Shown one piece after another: positions 27,679 to 39,408 of a stretch of DNA of 64,000 nucleotides. The first letter of the stretch is position 1, and each line of letters opens with the position of its first letter. The DNA is from Desulfatitalea tepidiphila (GTDB lineage: Bacteria > Desulfobacterota > Desulfobacteria > Desulfobacterales > Desulfosarcinaceae). The position numbers and the translations under genes are program-made. The notes beneath the pieces are model-generated. The model did not search any database. It saw only the letters and a program-made list of their open reading frames with translations, and had not been told where the DNA came from. Where the stretch lies: the NCBI RefSeq assembly GCF_001293685.1, contig NZ_BCAG01000001.1, positions 124,001 through 188,000 of the forward strand, written 5' to 3'.

Positions 27679-27693
27679 TGGCCTAAAGTTTGC
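27679..27693 (+). promoter_or_regulatory. Candidate sigma-54 (-24/-12) promoter for the XRE-pil operon
   Basis: TGGCCTAAAGTTTGC has GG at 27680-27681 and GC at 27692-27693, separated by exactly ten bases, and matches TGGC and TTGC of the TGGCAC-N5-TTGC consensus. It reads toward the pilus genes and lies next to a divergently encoded sigma-54 activator with an intact GAFTGA loop. No expression evidence is available. Confidence 0.42.
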
Positions 27694-27822
27694 AAATTCG
27701 TGGTCGATGACTTGGATATGCGCTGCCGCGAAATGAATCGAACCGAAACGAAGCGCGCGTGACCCCAGCACCGGAAAAGCCAATGGCCATAAAAACAAAT
27801 CTTAGCGCATCATATCCAATGG

Positions 27823-27860
27823 CACAATATATTGTTGTGTCAAAAAGTGTCACACAATAT
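27823..27860. promoter_or_regulatory. CACAATAT palindrome cluster, possible operator
   Basis: CACAATAT occurs at 27823-27830 and again at 27853-27860. Between them ATATTG and TGTG (27829-27839) form inverted matches to both, giving two overlapping imperfect palindromes. The site lies about 110 bases before the XRE gene, a reasonable place for an autoregulatory operator. Confidence 0.35.
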
Positions 27861-27969
27861 GGCCTAAATAAACAAAATTATATATAAATTATGCATAATT
27901 TCACTTGACACCCAAATTTGCTTCAATGAGGATAAAGCTAACATCAGAGTATCGTTAAAGGAGATGGTT

Positions 27970-28221
27970 TTGGTCGATGGCCAATACGCAAATTCTAAAA
28001 TACGGATAGGCAAAAAATTGAACATGGCTAAGAATTCATTAAAAAAAATTCGCGAATCTCTTTTGATGAGCAAATCCGAATTAGCCAGAGAAGCAAATGT
28101 GTCACCGATCACCATTACGCGAATCGAGCAGGGAAAACCTTGTCGGATGGAAACCAAGCGTAAGATATTACTGGCCCTTGGATACGGTTTGTCGGACGCG
28201 AAAAAAATCTTTGGCGAGTGA
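27970..28221 (+). CDS. Small XRE/Cro-type helix-turn-helix regulator at the head of the pil operon
   Basis: 83 residues from a TTG at 27970, preferred because AAAGGAG (27957-27963) ends six bases before it; ATG 27964 is too close to that site, and ATG 28024 (MAKNSL) would give 65 residues without a good site. The helix-turn-helix is ARE-ANVSPITITRIEQGKP, followed by MKRKILLALGYGLSD-like helices. The stop is nine bases before pilM, so it is almost certainly co-transcribed. Codon use is more AT-rich than in pilM. Target DNA is unknown; the CACAATAT cluster upstream is a candidate. Confidence 0.78.
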   Translation: MVDGQYANSKIRIGKKLNMAKNSLKKIRESLLMSKSELAREANVSPITITRIEQGKPCRMETKRKILLALGYGLSDAKKIFGE

Positions 28222-28230
28222 GAGTAGACT

Positions 28231-29286
28231 ATGTTTGGTACCAAGAATCGATTGGTGGGACTCGATATCGGCTCCAAGGCCATTAAGGCTGCCGAGATAA
28301 TCGAAGGCAAAAAAGGCTACACCCTGTCCAAATTCGGGATGATCGACATCGCACCGGGTTTGATCGAAGACGGCGCCATCAAGGACCCGGAGGCGGTGGC
28401 GGAAGTGTTGCGTAACCTTTTCAAATCCTATGGCATCAAAAACCATAGCGTGGCCATCTCCATTGGCGGCTATTCGGTGATCGTTAAGAAGATCAGCGTG
28501 CAAACCGCCAGCGAGGAGCAGCTTCAGGACACCATCCACTTCGAGGCCGAGCAATATATTCCCTTCGATATCAACGACGTCAATCTCGACTTCCAAATTC
28601 TGGGCGAAAGCGAAAACAATCCCAACCAGATGAATGTGCTTCTGGTGGCCGCCAAGAAAGAGATGGTCAACGACTATGTCCATCTGGCCGAACTGGCCGG
28701 ACTGGAGCCGCGCGTCATCGATGTGGACGCTTTCGCCTTGCAGAATGTCTTTGAAATCAACTACGAGCCCCAGTCCGATGAGAATATCGCCTTGATCGAC
28801 ATCGGGGCCAGCAAAACTTCTCTGAACATTCTCAAGGGGGGCATTTCGGTCTTCATGCGCGATGTGTCCCTTGGTTGCGGGCAGATCAATCAGAAAATCG
28901 CCAACTTGATCGATTGCTCCAGCGAAGAGTCCGAGGCGATCAAATTCGGTGAAGGCAGCGACAAAATTTCGGCCGAGGACCTTTCGGATATCATCTCGTC
29001 GGTGGTCACAGATTGGTGCACGGAGATCAGACGGGCCCTGGACTTTTTCTACTCCACCTACCCCGACGATCATATCAAGAAAATCGTTCTCAGCGGCGGC
29101 GGCGGCAATATCCAGGAACTGCGTCAACTGCTGGCGGTGGAGACGTCGGCCGAGGTGAGTACCATCAACCCGTTCCAGCATTTTTATGTCGACAGTGAAA
29201 AATTCGATACCGAGTATCTTGAAAAAATCGCCCCCCAGGCATCCATTTGCATGGGGCTGGCCACCCGCAAAATGGATGACAAATGA
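28231..29286 (+). CDS. pilM: Type IV pilus assembly protein PilM
   Basis: 351 residues with the actin/FtsA-like ATPase fold. Seen are the phosphate-1 motif LVGLDIGSKAIKAAEI, a second phosphate-binding region LIDIGASKTSLNIL, and the adenosine motif VLSGGGGNIQEL. PilM sits on the cytoplasmic face of the inner membrane and binds the N-terminal tail of PilN, linking the alignment complex to the pilus motor. The stop overlaps the pilN start by four bases (ATGA). Confidence 0.95.
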   Translation: MFGTKNRLVGLDIGSKAIKAAEIIEGKKGYTLSKFGMIDIAPGLIEDGAIKDPEAVAEVLRNLFKSYGIKNHSVAISIGGYSVIVKKISVQTASEEQLQDTIHFEAEQYIPFDINDVNLDFQILGESENNPNQMNVLLVAAKKEMVNDYVHLAELAGLEPRVIDVDAFALQNVFEINYEPQSDENIALIDIGASKTSLNILKGGISVFMRDVSLGCGQINQKIANLIDCSSEESEAIKFGEGSDKISAEDLSDIISSVVTDWCTEIRRALDFFYSTYPDDHIKKIVLSGGGGNIQELRQLLAVETSAEVSTINPFQHFYVDSEKFDTEYLEKIAPQASICMGLATRKMDDK

Positions 29287-29867
29287 TACGCATCAATTTA
29301 CTTCCATATCGTGCAGCCCGGAAAAAAGAGAACATTCGCTACCAGGTGAATGTGTTCCTTATGTCGGTGGTTTTTGTGGGCCTGCTGATCTTTTGGGCCA
29401 ACTCCTATCTCAACGGAAAGGTGGATGACCTCAATAGCGAGATCGCCAGCACCCGCGAACAGGTGGCCAAATATCAGCAGATCAACAAAGAGATCGAAGA
29501 GATCAAGAAGAATCTGGCCGTCCTGGACAAGAAGATCCAGGTGATCGAATCGCTGGAAAGGGACCGCAAGGCGCCCGTTGAAAACCTGGATGCGCTCTAT
29601 CAGGTCGTGGTGGAGAAACGCATGTGGTACACCCAGGTCGAGGAGCAAGGCGGTGGCTTCAAGGTGAGCGGCATCGCCGTGGACAACCAGACCGTGGCCG
29701 ACTACATGACGCGCGTCGAAAAGTCGGAGCGATTTCAGGCGGTGCGTCTGGCGGCGATCAAGCATCAGACGATCAAGGCCGGAAAAGAGCTGAGCCTCAA
29801 GCAGTTCGATGTCAACTTTCAGGTAAAGCCACCCGAACAAGCGACCGGTGAGGTTAAACAGAAATGA
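29283..29867 (+). CDS. pilN: Type IV pilus assembly protein PilN
   Basis: 194 residues. The cytoplasmic N-terminal motif MIRINLLPYR is the conserved PilM-binding tail. One transmembrane helix (~24-44) follows, then a coiled coil (~45-95) and a ferredoxin-like periplasmic domain. It forms heterodimers with PilO in the inner-membrane alignment complex. It overlaps both neighbours by four bases, typical of a translationally coupled operon. Confidence 0.94.
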   Translation: MIRINLLPYRAARKKENIRYQVNVFLMSVVFVGLLIFWANSYLNGKVDDLNSEIASTREQVAKYQQINKEIEEIKKNLAVLDKKIQVIESLERDRKAPVENLDALYQVVVEKRMWYTQVEEQGGGFKVSGIAVDNQTVADYMTRVEKSERFQAVRLAAIKHQTIKAGKELSLKQFDVNFQVKPPEQATGEVKQK

Positions 29868-30508
29868 AAAAAGGCAACACGTCAAGCAGCGCACTGACGT
29901 CCCTGTTTGAAAAGATTGAAGGGTTGAGCAAACCCCAGCGCATCGGCATTTATGCGGGTGTCCTGGTGGTGATCATCGGGTTGTCGATCTGGCTGCTTCT
30001 CTATCCCAAGTACGACAAAATCGGCACCTTGGAAAAACAGCTCGCTTCGGTTCAACAGGAGCTGGCCAAGGCCAAAAAGAATGCGGCCGAGCTCAACGAC
30101 TGGCGCAACAAGATGAAGCATAAAGAGGCCCAGTACAAACAGGTGATGCGGGCCCTGCCGGAAAACGAGGAGATTCCCTCGCTTATCACCGGTATTTCCC
30201 AGGCAGGTAAGGATGCCGGATTGGAATTTCTGCTCTTTCAACCCAAACCGGAGAGCCGCAAGGATTTTTATGCCGAGATTCCCGTGGATATCAGCGTGAC
30301 CGGTACCTATCACCAAATGGTGGTATTCATGGATAAGGTCGCCAACCTGCCGCGCATTGTCAATGTCCGGAATATCAAGATGGCACCCCAATCTAAAAAA
30401 GACGGGGGCAACACCTTGACCACGGTCTGCCAGGCCGTGACATACAAATTTGTCGAACAAGCCCCTGTGCAACCCAAAAAGGGCGGAACCAAGAAGAAAA
30501 AGAGATAG
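29864..30508 (+). CDS. pilO: Type IV pilus assembly protein PilO
   Basis: 214 residues: a short cytoplasmic tail, one membrane helix (~30-48, YAGVLVVIIGLSIWLLLYP), a coiled coil (~52-90) and a periplasmic ferredoxin-like domain (YHQMVVFMDKVANLPRIVNV). The C-terminal tail is Lys-rich. PilO pairs with PilN and contacts PilP. The 4-base overlap with pilN and the direct junction to pilP support one operon. Confidence 0.94.
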   Translation: MKKGNTSSSALTSLFEKIEGLSKPQRIGIYAGVLVVIIGLSIWLLLYPKYDKIGTLEKQLASVQQELAKAKKNAAELNDWRNKMKHKEAQYKQVMRALPENEEIPSLITGISQAGKDAGLEFLLFQPKPESRKDFYAEIPVDISVTGTYHQMVVFMDKVANLPRIVNVRNIKMAPQSKKDGGNTLTTVCQAVTYKFVEQAPVQPKKGGTKKKKR

Positions 30509-30520
30509 GTGACGGCGAAT

Positions 30521-31174
30521 ATGAAGAGGCAACTGATGGTACTGCTGTTCAGGTGGGGAGCGATCTTGATGCTGATCAGCCTGCTCGGATGCGGCGAGAA
30601 GGCGCCTCCAGCCCCCCAGCCCAAAGCCACGAGCAAGAAGATTTCGGTGAAGCCGACACCGGTTCCGGCCCCGGTCTCATCCGGTCCGCAGACCGACGTG
30701 TCTCCCCAGGCGCAACCTTCGGCTCCCGATGTCGCGCCGGTTGCGGCCCCCTCTGCCGAAACTTCCGAGTTGATCCAGGCGGCTATGCAAATCGCAGGCA
30801 GTTACAATCCCGATGGGCGTTTCGATCCTTTCGAACCGCTTTTCAAGGAACAGCCCGATCTTCAGGAAACACCCAAGGCGACGGGCAAGCGAGAAAAGCG
30901 TACACCCCAAACGCCTCTGGAGCGCGTGGCACTCAGCCAGCTCAAGGTGACGGCCATCATCCGATCACCCAGCGGAAACCGTGCCCTGGTGGAAGACGCC
31001 ACCGGCAAGGGCTATGTGGTCAAAAAGGGCACCTATGTCGGATTGAATGCGGGGCAGGTGGTCGATATCGACAAGGACCGCATCGTGATCGAGGAAGAGG
31101 TCGAGAACGTGATGGGAGAGCTAAGGATCGAAAATTCGGAGTTGAAACTTCAGAAACCTGCTGGAGAGTTTTAA
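30521..31174 (+). CDS. pilP: Type IV pilus assembly lipoprotein PilP
   Basis: 217 residues from ATG 30521, which has AGGTGA at good spacing; a GTG at 30509 immediately after the pilO stop is a less likely start. The signal peptide ends in a lipobox (ISLLGC), so the mature protein is a lipoprotein. A Pro/Ala-rich linker follows. The C-terminal domain (VALSQLKVTAIIRSPSGNRA, then GYVVKKGTYVG) is the HR/PilP beta-sandwich that binds the N0 domain of PilQ. Confidence 0.92.
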   Translation: MKRQLMVLLFRWGAILMLISLLGCGEKAPPAPQPKATSKKISVKPTPVPAPVSSGPQTDVSPQAQPSAPDVAPVAAPSAETSELIQAAMQIAGSYNPDGRFDPFEPLFKEQPDLQETPKATGKREKRTPQTPLERVALSQLKVTAIIRSPSGNRALVEDATGKGYVVKKGTYVGLNAGQVVDIDKDRIVIEEEVENVMGELRIENSELKLQKPAGEF

Positions 31175-31175
31175 T

Positions 31176-33554
31176 ATGACAACGAAAATTGCAAGAATCG
31201 CGGCCCTGATTGTATTCACCCTCGGCATGGCGGTCATGTTCTTCGGATGCGCGTCCCAGCCTGGCCCCGAGGCGGCTGCGGCACCCGAGGCATCGGCGCC
31301 TTTGACGGCCATATCATCGATTGCAGCCGTTGAGACAGATGAGGGCGTCCAGGTGACCATTACGGCCGACCGGCCCCTGACCTTTTCTTCCCTGAAGCAA
31401 CCCGATCCCTTGGCCGTGGTGCTCTATTTTCCCGAGACCACCGCCGGGCAGGCCCAGATCAACCGGCCCAATTCGATCGATATGATCCCATTGATTTCGG
31501 CGCGCCAGGGCAATGGTCAGCGTACGGCGCGGGTCGAAATCCAGCTGGCCGGAGACGCCAGTTACACAGCGGTCCAGGAAGGCAATACGGTTCAGGTGCG
31601 CTTTGCCCGGTCGGCCGAAGCCGCCGGAGCCAAGGCCGATGCTGCACCGGCTGTGGCGACCGCCGCTGCTTCGGCAGAGCCCCTCTCCCAAGAGACGGCA
31701 GCCCGCACATCGTCCGCCCAACCGATCGTCAAGAGCAGCAGTAAAGCGCCTGCTTCCGGGGCCTGGGTCAACAAGATCGATTTTCTCAGCGAGGCCGAGG
31801 GAAAGTCCACCCTGGTGGTCGGCACCACTCATGCCGTGGACTACCGCCTCGAAAAGGTCGGCCCGCGGCAGCTCCAGATCCGGCTGCTCAACACGCGCAT
31901 TCCCTCCTATCGGCAGCGGCCCCTGATCACCACCCGTTTTACCAGCGCCGTGGACCGGATTATGCCCACACAATCGTCCCAAGCGAAAAACGAATCCATC
32001 GTCTCCATCGAGCTGCGCGAAGCGGTACCCTACGTGGCAGAGCAGGCCGACAACCTGTTGATGGTCCATTTCGAATCGTCCAGCGTGCCGCCCAAGCCGC
32101 TCGAACAGGCCAATCTGCCGGATTGGAAGCGTGTGCTCAGCGATGCTGAAACCCAGCCGTTGCCCAGCAGCGAGGGCGCACTGGCCCCCATACCGGCGCC
32201 AGTCACCGCCGGCGCCCCAAACCGTGCCGCCATGCCAGATGCAACACCTGAAATGATGAGCGTGGCAGACAAGGCGCAAGCCGATGACGCCGAGCTTCAA
32301 TCCATGCTCGGCTATCAACGCAAGGTGTTCACCGGGGAAAAAATCGCCCTGGACTTTTACGAAACCGATATCAAAAATGTCTTCCGCATCCTGCGGGAGG
32401 TGAGCGGCAAGAACTTTGCCATCGACAAGGATGTCACGGGTAAGGTGACCATGACCCTGGACAAACCGGTGCCCTGGGATCAGGTGCTCGACCTGGTGCT
32501 CCGCATGAACCAGTTGGGCATGGCCAAGGAGGGAGACATCGTTCGTATTGCTACCCTGGAAACGCTCAAGGCCGAGGAAGACCTGCGAAAAGCCAAGTTA
32601 GAAGCCTACCGTAAGGCGCGCGAGGAGGTCAAGGCGCTGGAGCCGCTGATCACCAAGTACATCCCGGTTAGCTATTCGAATGCCGCCGGCGAGATTCAAC
32701 CGCATATCAAGAATATTTTGACTAAGGATCGCGGCAGCGTCAGCGTGGACGCGAAAAACAACCAGATCATCATCACCGATACGGCGGAAATCGTGCGGCA
32801 GGCCCAGGAGATTGTGCGCCGCATCGACAAGGTGACCGCCCAGGTGGTGATCGAAGCGCGTGTGGTCGAAGTGAGCGATACCTTTTCGAGGGAGCTGGGC
32901 ATTACCTGGGATCTCGCATTTGGTCCGGACAGCCTTGGGAGTTGGGAATTCGGTACCGATGCAAGCATGAATTTCCCATCCGAGGGTAATAATGATATCG
33001 GCATCAGTTTCTCTCGCCTGACCGGCGTGCCGTTTGTCATCAATGCGCGTCTCAATGCCCTTGAAACCATGGGAGAAGGACGAATTCTCTCGTCACCTAA
33101 AATCCTGACTCTGGATAACAAGAAGGCCAAGATCAAACAGGGCGTCGAGTATCCCTACCTGGAACGCGACTCTTCCGGTGGGTCCTCTGTAAAATTCAAG
33201 AATATCGACTTGCTGCTCGAAGTGACGCCGCATGTCACTCCTGACAATCGCATTTCGATGAGCATCTATATCACCAAAAACGATGTGGCTGGCATCACCG
33301 CGGGTGTCCCCTCGGTTTCCACCAACGAAGCCGAGACCGAGCTACTGGTCAATGACGGTGATACCATTGTGATCGGTGGAATCATAAAGTCTTCGGAAAA
33401 CAAGGGGCAAAACAGTTTCCCAGGCTTGGGTAGAATCCCCTTGCTGGGATGGCTTTTCAAGAATACAACCCGGAGTACACAAAGTAACGAACTGTTAATT
33501 TTCATGACCCCGAGGATCGTAACGTTGGAGCAAGCGACGGCGTTGAATCCGTAA
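31176..33554 (+). CDS. pilQ: Type IV pilus secretin PilQ
   Basis: 792 residues. The N-terminus has a lipoprotein-like signal (VMFFGC). Two AMIN-type peptidoglycan-binding regions (~45-130 and ~190-290) precede an STN/N0 domain (IALDFYETDIKNVFRILREV), an N1/KH-like domain, and the secretin pore domain with the VPFVINARLNALETMGEGRILSSP segment and the C-terminal LLIFMTPRIV motif. It forms the outer-membrane channel for the pilus. It starts two bases after the pilP stop and ends the operon. Confidence 0.95.
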   Translation: MTTKIARIAALIVFTLGMAVMFFGCASQPGPEAAAAPEASAPLTAISSIAAVETDEGVQVTITADRPLTFSSLKQPDPLAVVLYFPETTAGQAQINRPNSIDMIPLISARQGNGQRTARVEIQLAGDASYTAVQEGNTVQVRFARSAEAAGAKADAAPAVATAAASAEPLSQETAARTSSAQPIVKSSSKAPASGAWVNKIDFLSEAEGKSTLVVGTTHAVDYRLEKVGPRQLQIRLLNTRIPSYRQRPLITTRFTSAVDRIMPTQSSQAKNESIVSIELREAVPYVAEQADNLLMVHFESSSVPPKPLEQANLPDWKRVLSDAETQPLPSSEGALAPIPAPVTAGAPNRAAMPDATPEMMSVADKAQADDAELQSMLGYQRKVFTGEKIALDFYETDIKNVFRILREVSGKNFAIDKDVTGKVTMTLDKPVPWDQVLDLVLRMNQLGMAKEGDIVRIATLETLKAEEDLRKAKLEAYRKAREEVKALEPLITKYIPVSYSNAAGEIQPHIKNILTKDRGSVSVDAKNNQIIITDTAEIVRQAQEIVRRIDKVTAQVVIEARVVEVSDTFSRELGITWDLAFGPDSLGSWEFGTDASMNFPSEGNNDIGISFSRLTGVPFVINARLNALETMGEGRILSSPKILTLDNKKAKIKQGVEYPYLERDSSGGSSVKFKNIDLLLEVTPHVTPDNRISMSIYITKNDVAGITAGVPSVSTNEAETELLVNDGDTIVIGGIIKSSENKGQNSFPGLGRIPLLGWLFKNTTRSTQSNELLIFMTPRIVTLEQATALNP

Positions 33555-33687
33555 GGAAGGCTGTTAAAGTATAAGCACTCTGAATCGATAGGCTGAGAGA
33601 GTGCTGAAAAGAATAGGCCTACAAGGCCCGAAATGAAGAGGGAGATACGCCACCATTTATAATTGTTGGTGTATTCCTCAGAAAATT

Positions 33688-33742
33688 GCAGGGACAAAAA
33701 ACGTTTCCACGCTATCAGCATGGGAACGTTTTTTGTCCCTGC
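33688..33742. terminator. Long hairpin between convergent pilQ and pilW-like genes, probable bidirectional terminator
   Basis: Two 21-base arms (33688-33708 and 33722-33742) are complementary at 20 positions, the remaining one being a possible G-U pair, with a 13-base loop. The arms contain runs of A and T (ACAAAAAACG / CGTTTTTTGT) that give U-rich tails on either strand. Position between two convergent genes fits transcription termination. Confidence 0.7.
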
Positions 33743-33803
33743 CTTGGATTCTATACAGAGCTTATTTCATTTTTGATTGTGCCCTAAACCCTGTTAGGGA
33801 CAA

Positions 33804-34562
33804 TTATCGCCCGATTCCCAACCGTTGTTTTGCCTTCAGAGTCAATTCACTTTCTGGCGATGATAAAGAAATCACCGTCTCATACGAGGCACGAGCCTGC
33901 TCGATCTGACCGGTCAGAAGATAAGCTTCCCCCAGATGAAAATGAATCTCTGGGACATTGGGTGCCAGCTGGACGGCCTGTTCCAGGTAACGCAGGGCCA
34001 GGCGCCCCTGGTTCATGGCCAGGTAGGTACGGCCGGTGCCAAATAGGGCGTTGACCAGGTCGGGTTGCAGCTTGAGCGCTTCCTTGTAGTACTGTAACGA
34101 TGTCGGGTAGTCGCCTTTCCGGTAGTAGGCCAGTCCCAAATTGGAGAGCGGAAACTGGGGCGTGGCGTAGAGGGCGTCTTTGGTGATTTCCTTGAAGGTT
34201 TCGATGGCCCGGTCCCACTCCTCAACAGTCAGGTAAGCAACCCCCAGGTTGTTACGGGCCGGGGTGTAACTCGGCTTCAGGGCCACGGCCTTCTGAAAGT
34301 GGCTGATGGCATCTGGCATGCGCTTTTTGGCCATGTAGCACAATCCCATGCTGTTGTGCACGAAAGGGTCTTCGGGGTTCAGCGATTCGGCCTTGGTGAG
34401 TTCGCGCAGAGCCGATGTGTAATCGCCCTGTCGCATATAGGCTTCGCCGATCTCTCGTGTGGCGGAGGCCAGGGCTTCATCGTGTTGGGTTTGCTGTCCG
34501 CCACAGGACCATAACAGGCCGGTGAGCAACAAGGTCGATAGGATCAGGCTAAATTGCTTCAT
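33804..34562 (-). CDS. TPR lipoprotein, PilW/PilF-like pilotin
   Basis: 252 residues from ATG 34562. The lipobox LLWSC near residue 20 predicts a lipoprotein. About six TPR repeats follow, for example IGEAYMRQGDYTSALRELTK, MGLCYMAKKRMPDAISHF and HLGEAYLLTGQIEQARASYE. This matches PilW/PilF, the outer-membrane lipoprotein needed for secretin multimerisation and pilus stability. Position next to pilQ (convergent) supports a pilus role. An upstream frame extension to 34664 lacks a signal sequence and is not used. Confidence 0.8.
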   Translation of the reverse strand: MKQFSLILSTLLLTGLLWSCGGQQTQHDEALASATREIGEAYMRQGDYTSALRELTKAESLNPEDPFVHNSMGLCYMAKKRMPDAISHFQKAVALKPSYTPARNNLGVAYLTVEEWDRAIETFKEITKDALYATPQFPLSNLGLAYYRKGDYPTSLQYYKEALKLQPDLVNALFGTGRTYLAMNQGRLALRYLEQAVQLAPNVPEIHFHLGEAYLLTGQIEQARASYETVISLSSPESELTLKAKQRLGIGR

Positions 34563-34608
34563 TGTCGGCCTGCTGGGTTTAAAGGGCTGCCGAGTTTTGC
34601 GAGAAGTG

Positions 34609-34632
34609 GAACGTATGAACGTATGAACGTAT
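34609..34632. repeat. 8-bp tandem repeat (GAACGTAT x3) upstream of the pilW-like gene
   Basis: Three exact, contiguous copies of GAACGTAT, followed by a degenerate unit GAAAGTGA. The tract lies 47-70 bases upstream of the ATG at 34562 on the minus strand, within the likely promoter or 5' leader. Copy-number changes in such a tract could alter expression, but variation cannot be seen from one sequence. Confidence 0.75.
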
Positions 34633-34707
34633 GAAAGTGAAGGTATTCTGTCGATGTTTATCATGATGACTCCGTATGGCGTGTCGAAGATTGCGAAACG
34701 GCTTGGG

Positions 34708-36521
34708 CTACCATGTGATCACTGCGATGCCCTCGGCGCTGATCAGGTCGGTCACGGCTGAATGCAGGTCCGCGGCCGAGAGCAGGGCGCGGTTGGCCTG
34801 GGCGTCCGTATATAGAATACCCTGAACCGTGACCAAGGTGTTGTACTCGGACGAGCGCCGAGCGGCCGGCAGGGTCGGGTTTTCAGTGTAGGAAAACCCC
34901 AGACCATCCAATATCTTGCGGACCATGGCCGTGAAGGTGTCGTCGGCGCTGATTTGAACCACCTGCATGCCCGATGCGCCGATGGCTTTGACCGCGTCCC
35001 CGTAAAGATCGCCGAAATCCACCAGGATCTCTTTTCCGCCGGGTGCCGTAACCAGATTGGCATAGGCCTGGATCTGGATGCCGGCATAGGGGAAGGTGAC
35101 GGCCACATCGGGCGCGTAGGTAAATCCGAGCGCCCGGCAGAGACGCTGGGCAAAATCCTTCTGGCCGGTCGGGGCGATGGCGAGAATGTTTTTCACGAGG
35201 TGCCGTTGACCAACGGCAGCCGGGTCGGCCGTGACAGCCTGGCCACCGGGGAACACCTCTTTGAGTTCGATGCCGTTCTGGGCGAGGTAGCGGCGAATGG
35301 ATTCCGGGGTCTGCTCTTCCGGTCCGGCGATGGGCGTGATGCAGAGCCATCGCTGATCGGCCAGCGTTTTGACCCACTTGGCGTGAACCGTCACCTGCAC
35401 CCCCGCGGCGGTGAAGCCAACCTCGCTCCGGGTCTGATCCTCTGCCCCGCCAATGGCGTCGAAGATGGCGGCGACAATCTCTTCCACCGACGCCTGCTCA
35501 TCGTAGGTGACCACTTTGCCTTCCGGCCAGTTGGGTTTGAGGGTTTCCGGGTCGATGCCCATAATGCGGCCGTCTCGCGTGAAGAGCATCTTTTGCTCGG
35601 GAAGCGTCAGCATGGGGTGTTGGGAAAGGTCGACTTCAAAGTCGTCGCCAGTAGGCCGTGGGATGAAATAAGTGCCCTTCTCGTTGAGTTGACCGCCGAC
35701 CGTGGCGGCCGCTTGGGCCAGGGCGCCGGGTGGCGCTTCGGGATCGGACGTCGGCAACCCGCTGGTGGGCAATGGCCGGCCCGCTGCTCCTGCGGCCCCG
35801 GCAGTGCCCATGTCGATGGTCTCGCGCAGGTTGCCTTCCGCGTCGTACATGGCGGCGTACCACTCTTTTTCGCGGATGGCCGGGTCGGGCATGTAGACAT
35901 TCTGCCCCGCATAAATCCTATCGAGGTTTTCGATTTGTGGATTGGCGGCCTGGAACAGCTTGACGCCCTCCTGGTAGGCGCGGCTGCCAAAGCGGCCGTA
36001 GTATTTGGCAATCAACTGGGAAACCGTGTCACCACGCTGCACGGTGTAAGGCATGGCGTTTTGCAGCACGGCCTCGGTCACCTTGGCCAGGGTGACGAAA
36101 GGGATGGTGACCACGCCGCTGGCCTGGCCGGACAAGGTGCCGTGCTCGAGTTTGCGCAACGGGATATCGACGGCCTGGCCCGGCCGGAGAAGATTGATGT
36201 CGGTGACATGGGGGTTGAGACGCTGAAAAATGCCTAAAAAATCCCGAAAATCTGCGTGGGCGATCTCTCCTTTTTGACGGAAGATTTTGAGAATCCAGTC
36301 GTTTTTCTGGACCACGTACGGTTCACAGAGGATATCCCATCCGCGGTCGTAGCGCACGATGTAGTTTTTGTAGATCATGCTGCTGGCGTCGGCCGGGCGG
36401 CCTGCCCCGCTCAGCGGCAACAACAAGGCCAGTGGCAACAACAAAACCAGCGGCAACAGCCGCCGAACCAGCCGGTGATCTCCGAGAGCGATATCCGTAG
36501 TGGATTTGGTTTTAAGCGTCA

Positions 36522-36525
<4 letters not shown>
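34708..36525 (-). CDS. LysM-domain exported protein of unknown function
   Basis: 605 residues. A long hydrophobic N-terminus (LLPLVLLLPLALLLPLSG) serves as signal peptide or anchor. Two LysM-like regions lie near ~58-125 and ~163-217; the second is clear (PYTVQRGDTVSQLIAKYYG through IYAGQNVYMP). LysM binds peptidoglycan glycan. The remaining ~380 residues match no family I know. Its ATG overlaps the thrC stop by four bases, so it is co-transcribed with serS and thrC. The pilW-like gene follows on the same strand after 145 bases; a role in envelope or pilus anchoring is only inferred. Confidence 0.75.
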
Positions 36526-39355
<2,830 letters not shown>

Positions 39356-39370
39356 TTATGCGGAAAAAGA

Positions 39371-39408
39371 TGGCCTCGGTCTTGCCAGCCAACGAGGAAG
39401 ACGAGGCC
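39371..39408 (-). terminator. Terminator-like hairpin in the serS leader, possible attenuator
   Basis: Arms 39372-39383 and 39398-39408 pair over 11 bp with one bulged G. On the minus strand the stem is followed by ATCTTTTT. This resembles an intrinsic terminator placed about 60 bases before the serS ATG. No gene lies directly upstream on the minus strand, so conditional termination of the serS transcript is a possible role. Specifier-type T-box features were not recognised. Confidence 0.4.

Larger units (their letters stand above)
27442..27969. other. AT-rich divergent regulatory region between the two-component genes and the pil operon
   Basis: 528 bases without a gene, clearly more AT-rich than the flanks. 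It contains a sigma-54-like element (27679-27693), a cluster of CACAATAT palindromes (27823-27860), a TTGACA hexamer at 27905-27910 lacking a good -10 partner, and the AAAGGAG site (27957-27963) of the XRE gene. If the sigma-54-like site is real, the pil transcript has a leader of about 260 bases. Confidence 0.5.

Noticed and set aside
27820-27836. TGGCACAATATATTGT as a sigma-54 promoter
   Set aside because: The spacing between GG and the -12 element is one base too long; the site at 27679-27693 has exact spacing.
27905-27910. TTGACA before the XRE gene (and another at 48669-48674 before trpB2) as sigma-70 promoters
   Set aside because: No acceptable -10 hexamer at 16-18 bases from either.
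33688-33742. Long hairpin after pilQ as a member of the MITE-like family or an insertion-sequence end
   Set aside because: It shares no sequence with the repeat family and its position between convergent genes with A/T runs is well explained as a terminator.
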